From: Ostrinia nubilalis | Lineage: Eukaryota > Arthropoda > Insecta > Lepidoptera > Crambidae | Reading direction: 5' to 3' | Length of the DNA stretch: 64,000 nucleotides | NCBI RefSeq assembly: GCF_963855985.1 | Contig: NC_087097.1 | Span: forward strand, 8,093,001-8,157,000 | In this document: in pieces, positions 47,717-60,600 of the stretch | Layout: every line of letters begins with the position of its first letter | How positions within the stretch are numbered: position 1 is the first letter of the stretch | Notes under the pieces: model-generated | Databases searched by the model: none | What the model saw: the letters and a program-made list of their open reading frames with translations, nothing else | Told to the model about the DNA's origin: nothing | Position numbers and translations under genes: made by a program

Positions 47717-50700
47717 GTTATAACGATACAGCACTTGACGGCTGTAATATTTTAAAGAATGAATACATATTACAATATACTAATTTATATTTATGAGATG
47801 CTATAACTATGACAGTTATACTATCACGTCAGATTAATGCGCAGGCAAATTAATTTAACCGCTCTGAGATCACTTGGTGCAGGATAATCGTTCATTACTA
47901 TGCAGTTCAGTGTTCTAATCCTCAGCGCGCTAACCTCGCTAGCTTGTCTGATGACTTAATTAATGACCCGCCGTGTCGTTAATTAAACAGCTCAGGCAAA
48001 TTGAAGTTCACGCCTGCGCCTGCGGCTGCCTCCAGATTAAAAACAAAATGCAATTTGGAACGCGTCGTCCTCGTTCAACCTTTACTGGGATTTTAGCTCA
48101 CATTACCGGCTGTAGAGCGTTAATTCCATAAATAATAGGACAGGCGCGAGGCGTAACAATAAAGAACATAGGTAATGTGGAATGCAGTACAGGACTACAG
48201 GTACAATGGCTAAACAGAAACAGTTAATTCACTCAGTTGTTCTTTATAAAATATGACAACTAAATTCATAGTATTTTTCTGCGTAAGTTATTGTTGATAA
48301 TTAATATTGTAAAAATAAGTTGATAATGATAATTTAGATATATTATTAACATTTTAACTTATTCTTATTGGAAACCTTATGGTTTCTAGTTACATTACAG
48401 CATTAATTGCATACTAATCAAGCATTGGATGACTATAAATTAGTCGAAGGGATTCTGCTGAATCACTGAGGTCATTGAATGCCCTTGCATTCCGTTGTAA
48501 TAACGGAGATTCACATAGCCGCTGCATTAAATGTTTCCGTATTGAAGCGATATGGAGTGGACTTATAATGACAAATTGCTTGAACAACCTATTATGACGT
48601 TATTACTCTTATAATAGTGGTATCAATGCTGTCACATTAGTGATTAATTCGTTGTTGGTGAAGCAATTACACCAAATGACCGACCGTTGTCGGCGGGCCG
48701 AGCGCCGAGGTGTGACCACTTTGTGGCGTAGGTAGACGATTATTACCTCCCGGCCCACTGAGTTATTGACCGATGCTAATTATTTGACGGCGTCTTGTAA
48801 ACATACGTCGTGAGGTTATACCGCGATAATTTGTTAATCGATTCACTTAAAGTCACGACTCATTCCTACAGCAATAATTGCCTTTTCTGTTCATTGTAGA
48901 TTATCAACATTGATTTGTTTGCCCTTAATCTAGTTGGGTGGAGTCCTTCAATAAAGTTAATGAGGCGCATGTTACAGTCAAAACAATGTTATGCACCTAG
49001 AATTAGTTTCCTTTTTCCTACGGGACGCTGCCCGCCCACCGAGCCACGCGCCGTCGGCAGAAAAATAGCTCGCCAGATTCTGTGAATTCGTGATAACTTT
49101 TTTATGAGACTGAAATGAATTGTATAAAATCTTCGGCGAAAATCACATAAACTCGAGAGAATTTGCTTTCGTCGCAGTCCGAAAGTGATTTATTCGTTGT
49201 TTCCTTTTATTTATTTAGGCAGTCATTTTCTCTGTTGTTTTTAGTAATGGGTTTTGTATTTGTTTGTATGCTATTGTAACAATAAGGTATCAAAAAAGAT
49301 GGTAACGAACAAATTGTAATTTTGTAATTGTAATATCCGAATAATAAAGCTTTCGATTATAATCAAAAGCAACGCATCAAATAATTATTTAATGCGTGCA
49401 TGTTATTTTAGACCGGAAACTCATGTTCACACAAAGTTCTTCCGTGAATAATACAGAACAAAATTGTATTTTTTAACATCTTTCCTGAGCGGCATGCTTT
49501 TATTTCACCTCTTGTCTATTAATACGTCGTTAATGTTTACAAAGCGTGTGAGTTATCGCTTGTGCGGCGCGGGACATGGTTTATTGTTATTATTTATTCA
49601 CATTAGGCGGCGGTCACGGCAACACGTGTACTGACACGGGCCACTTAACCACAGTATATATATGAGCTAAAGCAGTACGGAAACTTAGCCCTTTCGGCGA
49701 GTTAAATACCTACACTTCAACTGAGTGTTAGGGTTGGCACTCTTAATCTTTATAAAATTAATAAGGTTCTTACTAACTTATTTATTAAAACGTTTATTTA
49801 GGTTTTTTAACTATCAAATACCTAATGGAATAAATTAATTGACTAAGTAGTTAACAAAAAAAATACAACGTTAATTAGGTTCTATAATGATCGAATACAT
49901 AATCGAATAAATTGATTACCTACTATTAGAGGCCAGTAGAAGATCTATTCTCAATTCTCATATAAATAAAATACCGGATACTTACTTTCACATACCTATT
50001 GCCTCATTTTAAATAGGTACAGTTCATCACTTAGTACAAAAGCGTGCGGAGCAAATTACTTTATCAAATAGAACACATAAATTGTTAAAAAGCGTAATTA
50101 CGTAATTTAAAAAGAACTATTACAAAATCAGATGAAAGCACTTTATTTAAAAAGTAATATTTAATCATTTTTACAATTCAGAATTATTACGAAGTTTCAA
50201 AAATGAAAGTTCTGGTTTTGAAGATGCCGAGTTCAAGCAGCCGTATACTACGCAATACACTCGTGGCATGTTTTTAAAAATACAGCGGACAGGGCCCCAA
50301 GTCCGCTAATTTACAAATGGCTCAATTGAATCGTAATCGAATCTCAATAGAATTATTTGACACTTTTGGTATTCTGCTATTAAAAAAAGACCAATGATTT
50401 TCCAATGGCATTCCATTGAACTGCCATTGGACTATTTGGTAGTCTGCTCTTCAATCGTGTTACAATCGTAAATCGATTGTGGGCTAAAATGGTATTCTAC
50501 TATTATTTTGACGTTTGTTTGACATTTGGTCCAATGAACTCTCAATGGCAATTTTGCTATTGAAGTACGATTGAGCAACAATAGGTGTTTCTGTGGTGTT
50601 TGTATGATTTTTGTGTTCGTGTTTCGTTTAAAAATTAATTATGAGACCATCAGTGGCATGTTTACGCATTTTAGCTTTGACTTATACCCGATAAGTATCG

Positions 50701-50794
50701 AAGATGGATCGGTGATTGCCCTAACAAGATTTACCTGAATCGGAACATTTGTAAAAACATTGCGACTCGGAAAGGCGGAAGTGAGGGTCCTGAC

Positions 50795-50940
50795 GGAGAT
50801 CATCATCAACATCACTGTTGAACATAGCAAAGGAAATCATCGGGAGAGGCCCCATGATTTCCATAATGACCAGTCAGTAGCAGCCTGCACCCAGCGCCTG
50901 CCTGCTGCCTTTACGAGGTCGTCGCTCCACCTTGTCCTAC
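50795..50940 (-). pseudogene. RTE ORF2 C-terminal fragment, degenerate
   Basis: The plus strand carries the inverse of the RTE end (CCCCATGATTTCCATAATGA, 'cagcctgcacccagcgcctgc', 'cctttacgaggtcgtcgctcc'). Read on the minus strand it gives a degraded WVQAA...SLWKS type C-terminus. Another scrap (GTTGAACATAGGCCTTCCCC after CATCATCATCAT) is at 51220-51265. Confidence 0.55.
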
Positions 50941-51904
50941 ACTGCAACTTTCAGTACCTGGCCTCCACTTCAAAACCTTACTGCCCCATCGGCCGTCAGT
51001 TCTGCGTCCTCATTTCTTACATACTTTTATTGTATGGTATTGGAAATACCTACGTTATTACTTGATGTTATAGGTTCTATAGATTTTGGATTCCCGGAGT
51101 GTAGGCTGCATAGATGGCACTCATATGGCTATCCTGAGCCTGGTCATACATGAGGAACAATATTATAACAGAAAGGGACATAATTACCTTAATATTACGG
51201 TTGTAACTAAATGACTTCATCATCATCATTTCAGACATCCACTGTTGAACATAGGCCTTCCCCTTATGTATAATTATGTGACTTATAAAGTCATAGTCAT
51301 AATGTTTTATTGCATCATGTTGGTTGGTACATAAAATTAGGTCTTAAATACAATACAATCCCGGAAACATGAGCCATGTTAGGGAATCACAACATCTAAA
51401 TAATTAATTTATTATAGGTAGCTAAACTTTATCTTAATTGAATACAATTGCTAATTATCTTTTAAAATTATTGAGATCATAAAATTATTTATAATAATAA
51501 AAAGATTTATTTAAAAGCCATTTTTTTAATTTTCTAACAAAATAATAATTATCTTCTTTAATATTTGTTTTTTCTTTTTGTTTCTTTCAGTATCTTAATA
51601 AACACTTTTAAATTGACATGGTGATATGTGCCTGAGCGTACCAGATGTAATTTTGTAAAAGGTTTGGCTATCCTATCGCTGTGTCTTAGGTTTATTAAAA
51701 TTTATGTATGCAAGTAATTTCTACTAGTATTTAAGTATATTAATCTGTAAGTCTAGATACTATCATGTCACTACCTTGTTTAATATACCAATCAATTTTG
51801 TATACGCATTCTTATAAGATACACCATACAAGAATGCATAGTAAATTCAGTGCGAACTGCTCCTGAATCAAATATACCTACTATTGCTATTTCTATTTAT
51901 TTAT

Positions 51905-52125
51905 ATTAACTGGCTGACAGTGGTGACTGAGTTTGTTGCGGCACTTCTTCTCAGAACTTGCCAAATGTTGATCTTGAAGCGCTGGTAGGGTAAAAAGTTT
52001 ATGAGACATGTACAGGCTCCTCAAGAGAAAAATATTTGACGATTTGTAAATACTATTAATTAGTTCTTTCTCTCTTTCTTTCTAGTAGTTAATTCTAAAC
52101 AAATAAAGAAATTTTGACTTTGACT
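51905..52125 (+). mobile_element. LINE 3' untranslated end with TTTGAC tail
   Basis: 'gcggcacttcttctcagaac', 'ttgatcttgaagcgctggta', 'gacatgtacaggctcctcaag' and a final AATAAAGAAATTTTGACTTT make up a 3' end I recognise as widespread in Lepidoptera, probably CR1- or Jockey-related. No coding part is attached. Confidence 0.5.
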
Positions 52126-55100
52126 TCTTTCTTGAGAATACAAATCATTTTCTTGAGCTTATTCAATGAAGATTTTTTTCTAACAAATTTACACTAAAAC
52201 ATTCCTACATTAAGCTACATTGAGGCAAGTGTCAGAATATTAAGTCTCATGAAATGAGATCTGCGACTGTCCATATATCTGTGATGTAAACAAATTCTAT
52301 TGCATCTTTTTTGTAATATAAACTTAATTAACTTCTGTAGGTACTATTACCCCAAAGAATTATCCCATAGTTTAGCCAAGCATTAGCATAAGCAGGCATA
52401 GTAGACACTGGTAGCAGTTATTAGATCCATGCAGTATTTGAACTTCTTATGAATTTTGAGAGTCAGTATAATAGCAATCTATGTGTGGTATCCAATTAAT
52501 ATTTGAATCTATTTCTATTCTTAATACTCAATAAGCTTATTGCTTCCTTATTAGTAATTTAAGTGTCTAAGTAGGTAGGTAGGTACTTATAGGTGTTACA
52601 ACAATGTGACCATGTGTGACTTTATTAGACGAATTTTATACGATTGTTATTAAATGTAATATTTGTATCAAGTGGTTGTTTTTGCCTTGATTTAATTAAG
52701 ATTTATGTGATTCTGAACATAACATCCTGCGTGTGAAGCATTACACATTAAAATCAACATATTAGATTGTTGAATACACACTTATACACTTTTACAGATT
52801 ACTTCAGACATAAAAAGTAATTGTGCTTATACCTACTGGTTTAAAATTGTGATTTTTATTCAAAATATCATTAAATTCAAACCAAAATTGAAATTGGCCT
52901 AAATAAATTTGATGATTTTCATAACATTGACATGTCAGTTGACAGATGCTTTTTTAATTATTGACTTTGTCCCATGTAATTACAGCCAATGTGTTAGAAA
53001 TGAATGGTTTTAAATGACTCTAGATCAATTTTTATCGACAAACCGCTTCATTTTCATTAGTTTACTTTGTAATAGAATCACAGAAAATAAAAAAAACGTA
53101 TATTTAAAACAATAGAATAGTTCATTCACTCATTTTGTCCCTTGGTAGATTTTGAAAGGATTTTAATGGCAACACCATTATCTATTCAATTACGATCCCA
53201 TTACAATTACATTACGACTTCATTGATATTGTGTACAAGTTTTAGCAGAATACCAAATTTGTCTCAATCGTAATGGAATCGTAATTGAATATCAATTGAA
53301 TAACAATAGCTTGTCATTTACTTAAAAATAGCAGACTTGGGGCCCAGTGCATGCAATAAAATTATTATTAAAAACACAACGCGCGCGACACTCGCGACGG
53401 ATGGACTGCGAGGTTCGCTTAGAGCTCGTGTAAAGCGTGCGTCTGTGTGCGTGAGTCTGATTTCGAGCGTTTGTATGAAGCTTCCGTACTGTTTGATTTA
53501 TCTACTGTGACTTAACTCCTGATTGTATCTTACTAATTTGTTTAGTCAATAACATTTTCGCCTTGATCTATTGCCCTTTTCCGATTACGCTTTCCATCTT
53601 TATATGCCTTGACTGTCATGTTACTTACTCTATTGTTTTATGAACGCGATTTCGTGAAAATGCATGGTGATTATCGTTTTGTTTTATTTTTTGAAACCTC
53701 CCAGTCATAAAACTGTTCAAGTTCCTTTTATTTGATAGCCCTCTCGATCGATTGATAAATCGAGCATTTAGCTGATTGAATATTTGTCAAAGGTACCGGA
53801 ATCAGTTTTTATTGCACGATCTTACAAGCGGCAGCATCTGCCGTTTAGTTCAGTCACCGTGTCGGTGGCATGGAATATCGCATAATGGTTATGGTAATGG
53901 CACCCCTGTTCATCCCCGGGGCGTTGAGCCACCCCGCGCCCTCGCCCCAAGCGAACGCTGGACATTTTTTTTGTACTGATTCAAAAATGTGTCAGTGGGG
54001 ACCCTTGTTTGCGCTACTCCCTTGGTGGTCACGTGTTATCATCACCCCTCTAAAATTTAATTGGGATCTTTTAAACCAACCGGCTACTGATTGTAGGGTA
54101 AAAGGTTGAAATCTATTTTCCGGATCCATCAGGCTTAACCACTTATTAAATCATGTTTACATTTTTATCAGATTTGTTTCTTTTCTTTTATGATTCTTTA
54201 TTAAAGATACGTCTATTTAGGTAAAGAGGTTTTTTTTCTGTGGCTTTATTAGAATAAAGCTCCGAGGTGTGTGTTGCTATTTGAGGTAAATTACATTTTT
54301 GTTTCACCAAGAAAATATCCTCATGCGTTGGCATTTACGTCAGGCCTGATTTTTTATTCATTATGTAATGTTATTTCGGCTAAACACCACTTACTTGATG
54401 AGGGTGAGGGTTGTGTTCCTATGATTACGCAATTTCGGCGTTGTCACGTAAAATGGCTCGTTAAAGTCTCTTGAGTGCGCAAGACTTAACGAAACCTCGA
54501 TACAATAGAATTAATTAGGTTGCTGAGCATTGTATGTAATAAGAATTTCAATTGTTGACACCGTGAAGAAATTGGATCTTTTTTATTTATTAAAACTATA
54601 CCATTTTAAAAGAAACTTAACATCCGCATTAAAAATATGTAATATGTTATAATTTACTAAGGTGCAAAACTTGTTTTGAAAGTTTCGTTGTATTTTATTA
54701 AAAAAAAGTTTCATGAGTAACACCACTTCAGTCAGTTAAATTAGTTTCCTTAATCCCCGACTTATCTCTAGCGTGTTTACAAGATTCAATCGCTATAAAT
54801 ATTATAACATGACAAGCTTAAGTAAGTATTAATTAGTGTTAATTGACAAACATTTCACTGAATTTTAAATATTTGTATCTGTTTAGTGTTTACCGATTGA
54901 TTTATTGATATAAAACTTTCTTTCAACGAAGTTATTTATTGCTGGCGAATGTTTCTTTATCTAGTCAAGTAGTCGGCGAGGTTTACAAGTTCTTTACGGC
55001 TCCGTAACATGCAAAGCTCCTAAACGAGAAGCTAGTTAGGTACTTAGTACGTTCTCGCGTCTCGAATCTCATGCATAGTCAGCCAAACGGACGGGACTAA

Positions 55101-55763
55101 GTATGATTAAGTGGGACCATAATATCAAAAACTTAGACTGGAAAATTCGTGCGCTTCTCAACGACCCTAGAATGCTAGCAAGTTTATAGTGGAAGTAGAT
55201 GAGTTAGTCGGCCGCCACCCTCAGTTCATTTAGCTAAATTATCGTGTTGCTGAAGAAATCGTTTCGAGACGGGATGAAAATGTAGAGACATTTCTCACGT
55301 TTCTAACAACTTATTCCCTCTGGTCTTTACAAATGCATTTAACTGCGATGTTTACAGCTAAATTAAATGTGAAGTAACTGTAGTAGCTGTTTAATGTTCA
55401 TCTTAATTTATCTCATTCCCTGTGCACTATAGTCTATCCAATATAGCTTGATTAGAATGACAGCTGCCATCAAAAGTAACGACATAACTTTGTAGTAGCG
55501 ATCAATGAGAGCTAAATATTGGCGGACAAGAAATAATTCACGTTTGACCTACAAACAATATTTTCGACGATATGCTTCCAATAAAAATGTTAATTTCGTG
55601 TAAATGCAGCGTTAAATTACACCAATAAGTAGTAATTCGAAATTATAAAAATCAAGCTAGAGTATTAACGACGTGTCTACAAGGTTATCTCGAGTTACAA
55701 AAATGTTAGTGATGGGACATATCGACAAATGTCATATTAAATTAAAACTAATTTTTTAACATA

Positions 55764-57128
55764 TTTTTTTTTTTTTTTTTTTTTTTCCCTTTTTATATCT
55801 GCAATCGACTTAGGTCATAATCAGATGTTTTGTCTTGCTTTTTTGTTTGTGTTCATGAGGAGGGGTATTCCAGTAAATTCTCTCCCTCGGTTTTTACTAA
55901 TTCACGTAGCAATCTAGTCCAGCCTTCCAATATTCAGTCCAAGCCACTAGCATCTTTGGTCCAACTGTAATATTTGCCATCTTTTCAGTCTTGTGGTGGT
56001 CTTGTGGGTTTGTTCCACAATTTCTCTAGCAAGTTGGTTTGTGTGATGTTTTAGCCTTTCCTTATATTTGGTACAGTATTTGCTCACCTCCTCCCTGACT
56101 GTCGGCATCTCCAAGTACTCGTGTATCTCTACATTTCTAGCGAACCATGGTGAATTTGAGATTGCCCTCAGTGTTTTATTCTGAAACCTTTGGAGGATTT
56201 CAAGGTTGGAATTACTGGCAGATCCCCAGAGTTGAATCCCATAAGTCCATATAGGCTTTATTATGCATTTATAGACCAGCATTTTGTTGTTTAAACTGAG
56301 GGATGATTGTCTCCCAATCAGCCAGTAGAACTTCTTAAATTGTAAATCTGCTTCTTTTCTCTTTGTTTTTATATGGGTTGCCCAGGTTAACCTCCGGTCT
56401 AGATGGAGTCCCAGGTATCTTACACAATTTTCTGTAGGCAGTTGTTGCCCCCGTAGCGTTACAGCTGGGCAGTCTCCTTTGCGGAGTGTGAACGTTATTT
56501 GTAGAGATTTAGTAACATTTGGCTTTATTCTCCACTTTTCCAGCCATTCGTCAATTTCATACAGGTGATTTTGTAGTTTTTCTGATGCCAAAGCCGGATC
56601 TTTATGACTTGCAAGACATGTGGTGTCATCTGCATATGTCGCTGTTACTACATCTGTAGTGCATGGTAGGTCCGCTGTGTATATAGAATATAGCACAGGG
56701 CCGAGCACAGATCCCTGTGGCACAGACGCCCCAATATCATACAGAACGGATACTTCTTCGCCAAATTTAACTTGGAACTTTCTGTCTTGTAGGTAGGACT
56801 TAAGCACCATATAATATGAATTAGGTAGAAAACTTTTTAGCTTATACAAAAGACCTTTGTGCCAAACCCTATCGAATGCCTGCTGGATGTCCAGGAACAC
56901 CGCAGCACAGTATTCTTTCTGCTCCAGTGATTGTCTTATCTTGTTCACTATACGATGTACTTGTTCCACTGTGCTATGTCGCTCCCTGAACCCAAATTGG
57001 TGATCTGGTATTATGGCTTCTTCTTCTAATATTGGTTTAAGTCTTTGCAAGAATATTGTCTCTGTATTCTGTATTCTATATTGTTAAATAAAAAAAAATA
57101 TTTAACATATTTAACAATTTTTTTTTCT
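55764..57128 (-). mobile_element. 5'-truncated Jockey-type LINE inserted in the 36-bp-TIR element
   Basis: On the minus strand a reverse-transcriptase frame, a ~160-bp 3' untranslated region and a 23-nt poly(A) (T run 55764-55786) follow one another. A 21-bp candidate target duplication, with one mismatch, flanks it: AACTAATTTTTTAACATATT (from 55746) and AACTAAATTTTTAACATATT (from 57129). Protein homology stops near 57072, so 50-60 bp at the 5' end are AT-rich filler or divergent sequence. Confidence 0.75.
55947..57050 (-). CDS. Jockey-type LINE reverse transcriptase, C-terminal part of ORF2
   Basis: About 367 codons are open without stop or frameshift. Reverse-transcriptase blocks appear in order: HQFGFRERHSTVEQV (about 18-32), motif A FLDIQQAFDRVWH with catalytic Asp (53-65), motif B VPQGSVLGPVLYSIY (109-123), motif C TYADDTTC with the catalytic Asp pair (137-144), and VRYLGLHLDRRLTW (motif E region). 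The downstream connection and tail are Jockey-like (NKMLVYKCIIKPIWTYGIQL...). Endonuclease, ORF1 and the first RT blocks are missing. The first codon at 57050 is TTG, not ATG; in-frame codons continue upstream to about 57072 (NTETIF), so this is a truncated fragment, not a full gene. The intact frame means a fairly recent insertion. Confidence 0.9.
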   Translation of the reverse strand: MQRLKPILEEEAIIPDHQFGFRERHSTVEQVHRIVNKIRQSLEQKEYCAAVFLDIQQAFDRVWHKGLLYKLKSFLPNSYYMVLKSYLQDRKFQVKFGEEVSVLYDIGASVPQGSVLGPVLYSIYTADLPCTTDVVTATYADDTTCLASHKDPALASEKLQNHLYEIDEWLEKWRIKPNVTKSLQITFTLRKGDCPAVTLRGQQLPTENCVRYLGLHLDRRLTWATHIKTKRKEADLQFKKFYWLIGRQSSLSLNNKMLVYKCIIKPIWTYGIQLWGSASNSNLEILQRFQNKTLRAISNSPWFARNVEIHEYLEMPTVREEVSKYCTKYKERLKHHTNQLAREIVEQTHKTTTRLKRWQILQLDQRC

Positions 57129-57522
57129 AACTAAATTTTTAACATATTTAAGTCAAGTTATACGTTTTTCTAAATGTTTACTATTAAAAACCAAAAAACA
57201 TTTCATTCTTAAATAATCAAACATCGAAAATCAATCACCGGTAATTTTTTGGGTATTCATAGCACCGTTGTTCTAGAAGAGATGCCCACCGCCCTCTAGC
57301 GAGAGGAAAAAACCACTGAAGAACACTGATGATAATGACTACGACTATCATTTTTTCGAAAACTTATCGATACATCTATGTGAACCGTACGAAACATACC
57401 CAACACTAATCACATTCGTTTGACAGCTGTCATTCTAATCAAGCTATATTGGATAGACTTATAGTAGGATATTTAAACATTTTTGAGGCATAATTTTAAG
57501 ATCATTTCTTTGTTGTTTACAG

Positions 57523-57645
57523 GCTGCAGTAAAATGTGCTTCTTCACCTCGTACCAACGCGCTGTCAACAAAGCCTCGGCTGCCATTGGCAGCTTTGGCG
57601 GCAGACGCGGCACGCATACACCCGCCAAACAACGTCAACTCTCAT
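57523..57645 (+). CDS. probable second exon of the AUTS2 homologue (123 bp)
   Basis: TTTGTTGTTTACAG precedes 57523 and CTCTCAT|GTAAGTACC follows 57645: strong splice sites on a GC-rich 41-codon insert. Exon 1 ends in phase 0, and the phase-0 frame is open: AAVKCASSPRTNALSTKPRL, PLAALAADAARIHPPNNVNS, H. Joined, it reads ...YEDLE|AAVK, to compare with EALEKDVALK in human AUTS2. A second frame is also open (CSKMCFFTSYQRAVNKASAA...) with more C/G-ending codons; using it needs a phase-1 donor such as the weak GT at 37970. So exon status is likely but frame and parent gene are less sure. At 123 bp it could be skipped without a frameshift. Confidence 0.55.
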
Positions 57646-60600
57646 GTAAGTACCGTAGAATGAGTCAAACACTCACATTAAGAGAGCATGCTTTAGAAAA
57701 TTAAGTTAGCTATCAAAAGTAATTAAAACAAGAAAAGACACTATCAAATAAACAGGGTTCGAGGATATATATCAAGGGATATATATCAAGATATATATCG
57801 GATATATATCCGATATATATCAAGCCGGTTTTGATGATATATATCAACTTTTAAAATTTGTTACTGTATTTGTACTTTTTGACATAAAATTTTTATTTTT
57901 TTAGTCGATTTTGCCGTATTTCAAAGATATTTTATGTTTTTGCTTTATTTGTCTGATTTTAAGTTTTAAAAACATGTTTATGTAACACATTATGCAATAG
58001 TATTCATGAATAATACAATAAAATAATACTATGGCTTTCATACAAAATTGATATATATCAAAGTTGATATATATCATAAATATCCGATATTTTGATATTT
58101 ATAATAAATATCGGATATTTTCGAACCCTGCAAATAAATCACCAATGACAGGAAGGAAATCAGACGCTTTTTTTCCATTCTCAGCCTTTGTATAGAAAAT
58201 AAGGTTATTCCTAAAGTTGCATATTGTCACCAATCTCGAAAATAAAGAAAATGAATTAAGACTACTCAAGTATATTTCCAAAATAATGCTTTTAAAGCAC
58301 CCGCAACAGACTGTCGTGATGTTCAGTGGGTAAATATTTGCGTGTCTGGATGGAGGCGTAACAAAAACGTTCCACCGCACGTTCCATCAGTACTAAACGT
58401 TAATGCGCCGGGTGATCTCACACGTCTAAATGCAGCTAGTCTAAATCCGTGAGCCATCGCCGTACCTCTTCCGGGCTTTGCTTTCTCGCATAAAATGTAC
58501 GCAAACTGCCAGTCGGTTGTCAACGCGCCTCGGCTCATCTCTGAACAGGCTGCTAAAACAACACGCGTGAAATCAAACTGTTTGCTCATCTCGAGCCGTT
58601 TACCGCAAACCATTAACCGCTTTAGAACAAAGACGAAAGTAATCAATCCCTCATTTTAACAAACACAAGAGCTTAAATAGTTAATTATGGAACCAATTAT
58701 ACCTAGTACCGGCCATCATTATTGCTGGAATTATTTATAGGGATTATAATTTCTCGCGAAACATGGATTTAAACGCAATCAGTGAACTGGTACATACACA
58801 TATTTACCGCAAATGCATTTGATTTTCAATTATACCAGTTCGATCGTTAACTGCGTGAATGCTTAAACTGTATAAACAGTCGACTGTAAACTTTAAAACA
58901 ACAAAACAGTATTTCCGCAAGTATCCTTTTAATAGTTAGCGAGTTAAAAGTAGAACTTAACTGTGAAGTATTCTGAACAAGCGGGTCGTTGTTTTAATAC
59001 GACTCCTTGATTGCGGCGAAAGTAGTAAGACGGAAGTGAATCACAATGCACTCGGATCTCGCAAAGCCGGCGAGGACGAGATGCGGATAGCCGGAGCGTG
59101 CACTCGACGCGATATTAAAGCAAAATGCGGGAGAGCACGACTCGAGGTGGTGCCGTTATTTATCCTCTGCCTTTTAAAATTTTCGCAAAACCTTAAACGC
59201 AAAGACTTTTTTACAAAACGACGTCGTAGCCTATTATGGGATTGATTTGTGAATTCTTTTAATGTTCAGACTGCTTCTAAAAGTCTCATTTAAAATTATC
59301 AAGTCAAAACACTAGTGCAATTATTTTCAATTTGTATTCAGTATGGCCGTAGAGAGCTTTAAAATTCCTCGGAGAAAGAACTCTGTTCGAGCGATATGCA
59401 TCTAAATTTTTTATGCATGAATATCTTTATTATTTACATTATGCACGCTCTGACCTAGTCATGCTCAGAATCTAATTTCCTCTTTTCACCATGCACAAGG
59501 TTAATATTTAAATTATAACATGTTTTAAATTAGATTTTTATTGATATCCAAGCTTTTATAAATAACTTTGCGATCTAACAAATCAGATAACGTCTATCCT
59601 CATCGGATCATCGGATTACGGAGATTGTAAAATTAATTAGTGTGCTCGAATTTTGTGAAAGATAATCGGCTGTGCTGACTTCCTATCACATCGCGGAATT
59701 ATTAAACGAGCGGCGGACCGTGTGCGGCCAGCGGATTTCAGCCCAATATTGGCCGTCATGAAAGCTTTATTTGGTTAACACGTCGCCTATGGCGCGGCTT
59801 CCTCTGACATTTAGTACTTTAATTCACTTTTTCAAGCCGGATATTTTTAGCTTCGATGTTTTTTCAGCTCTGAAAAACCATTGAAAAAACGGAAACCTTA
59901 TAAACTCACTCACATGCCTGCGTGCAAATATTAGTTAAAGAAGATTCTACAGAATATTTTCAAACAGATTTCATTCCTTATTCATTTTTATTGAGATTTG
60001 GATAGCGAAAGGAAGCATACATGAAAACTTTTATGTAAACATTCTCTTTAGATCGCACCTGCTCACTAAAATATGACACCATCCTCCCTCTGTATTACTT
60101 TATCGCCCGTTTTATATCTCTCTTCTCATCACAAACTCGTAAAGGGAAATCGGAAGATGTTAAGAATATCCAAAATATAATATTATTCGCTTGAGCAGTT
60201 CTGTTTTGTGAAGTGTACGCTCAACTCTAAATAGGTTCACATTTATTCCCAATGCGAAAGGAGCACTCTTGGCGGAATGCGAGCAGTTTACCCTCTGTGC
60301 TCCCCCGTGCATTTCGACAGTTCGCCGCCAGCCAAGATATGTCGCAATCCCATCCAATTTGCCTCCCGCCGCTCCTACTGCTCGAATAAAGCGGAAAATC
60401 TTGCTCCGACTACGAAAGAATAAATTATGCCGACTTCAATATCAAACGGTCTAACCGAAGGGCACATGTGTTCAATGTTTATTTGTATCTACCTCAATTG
60501 CAAATCGATGCTGGTGTTCAAAAGCAATTTAATTTGTTTTCTATCGAGCTTTCATCTTTTGAAAGCTTAATGATAAAACTGTATTCTTGTTACCTCGTGT

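Larger units (their letters stand above)
50292..53345. mobile_element. ~3-kb element with GGGCCCCAAGTC terminal inverted repeats
   Basis: The ends GGGCCCCAAGTCCGCTAATT (50292) and the inverse, AATAGCAGACTTGGGGCCC (to 53345), match. Similarity continues imperfectly for about 100 bp (both arms hold 'ttggtattctgct', CAATTGAAT and ATCGTAAT-type motifs). The left arm also repeats 'tatt/tagtctgct' and CCAATGG/CCATTGG. I see no transposase frame, so the unit looks non-autonomous. Inside are RTE fragments (50795-50940 and 51220-51265, minus) and a LINE 3' end (51905-52125), presumably later insertions. Superfamily unassigned. Confidence 0.55.
55431..57459. mobile_element. DNA element with perfect 36-bp terminal inverted repeats, split by a LINE
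   Basis: AGTCTATCCAATATAGCTTG to CAGCTG (55431-55466) is repeated exactly inverted at 57424-57459. Outside the ends are ACTAT and TATAG, perhaps a TAT or TATA duplication. Without the nested LINE the unit would be about 0.65 kb and non-coding, hence a MITE-like non-autonomous element. Superfamily unassigned. It ends only 64 bp before the 57523 exon. Confidence 0.75.
37963..57522 (+). other. intron 1 of the AUTS2 homologue (~19.6 kb) with GC-rich islands
   Basis: No further in-frame exon is clear before 57523. A first intron of tens of kilobases is typical of AUTS2-family genes. Short GC-rich, CpG-rich islands stand out from the AT-rich background at about 38590-38640, 41030-41090, 44820-45030, 46800-46890, 48690-48720, 49020-49070, 53370-53460 and 53840-53960. 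They may be enhancers or unrecognised small exons. Other parts hold mobile elements listed separately, or nothing I can define (38050-42060, 45040-47450, 47720-50290, 53470-55430). Confidence 0.6.

Noticed and set aside
50760..51153. Open frames of 101 and 73 codons
   Set aside because: They overlap the reverse side of an RTE ORF2 remnant; the recognisable coding sense is minus and broken.
58323..58646. 107-codon minus-strand open frame
   Set aside because: No motif and no splice-site pair; it overlaps a GC-rich intronic island of the AUTS2 homologue.
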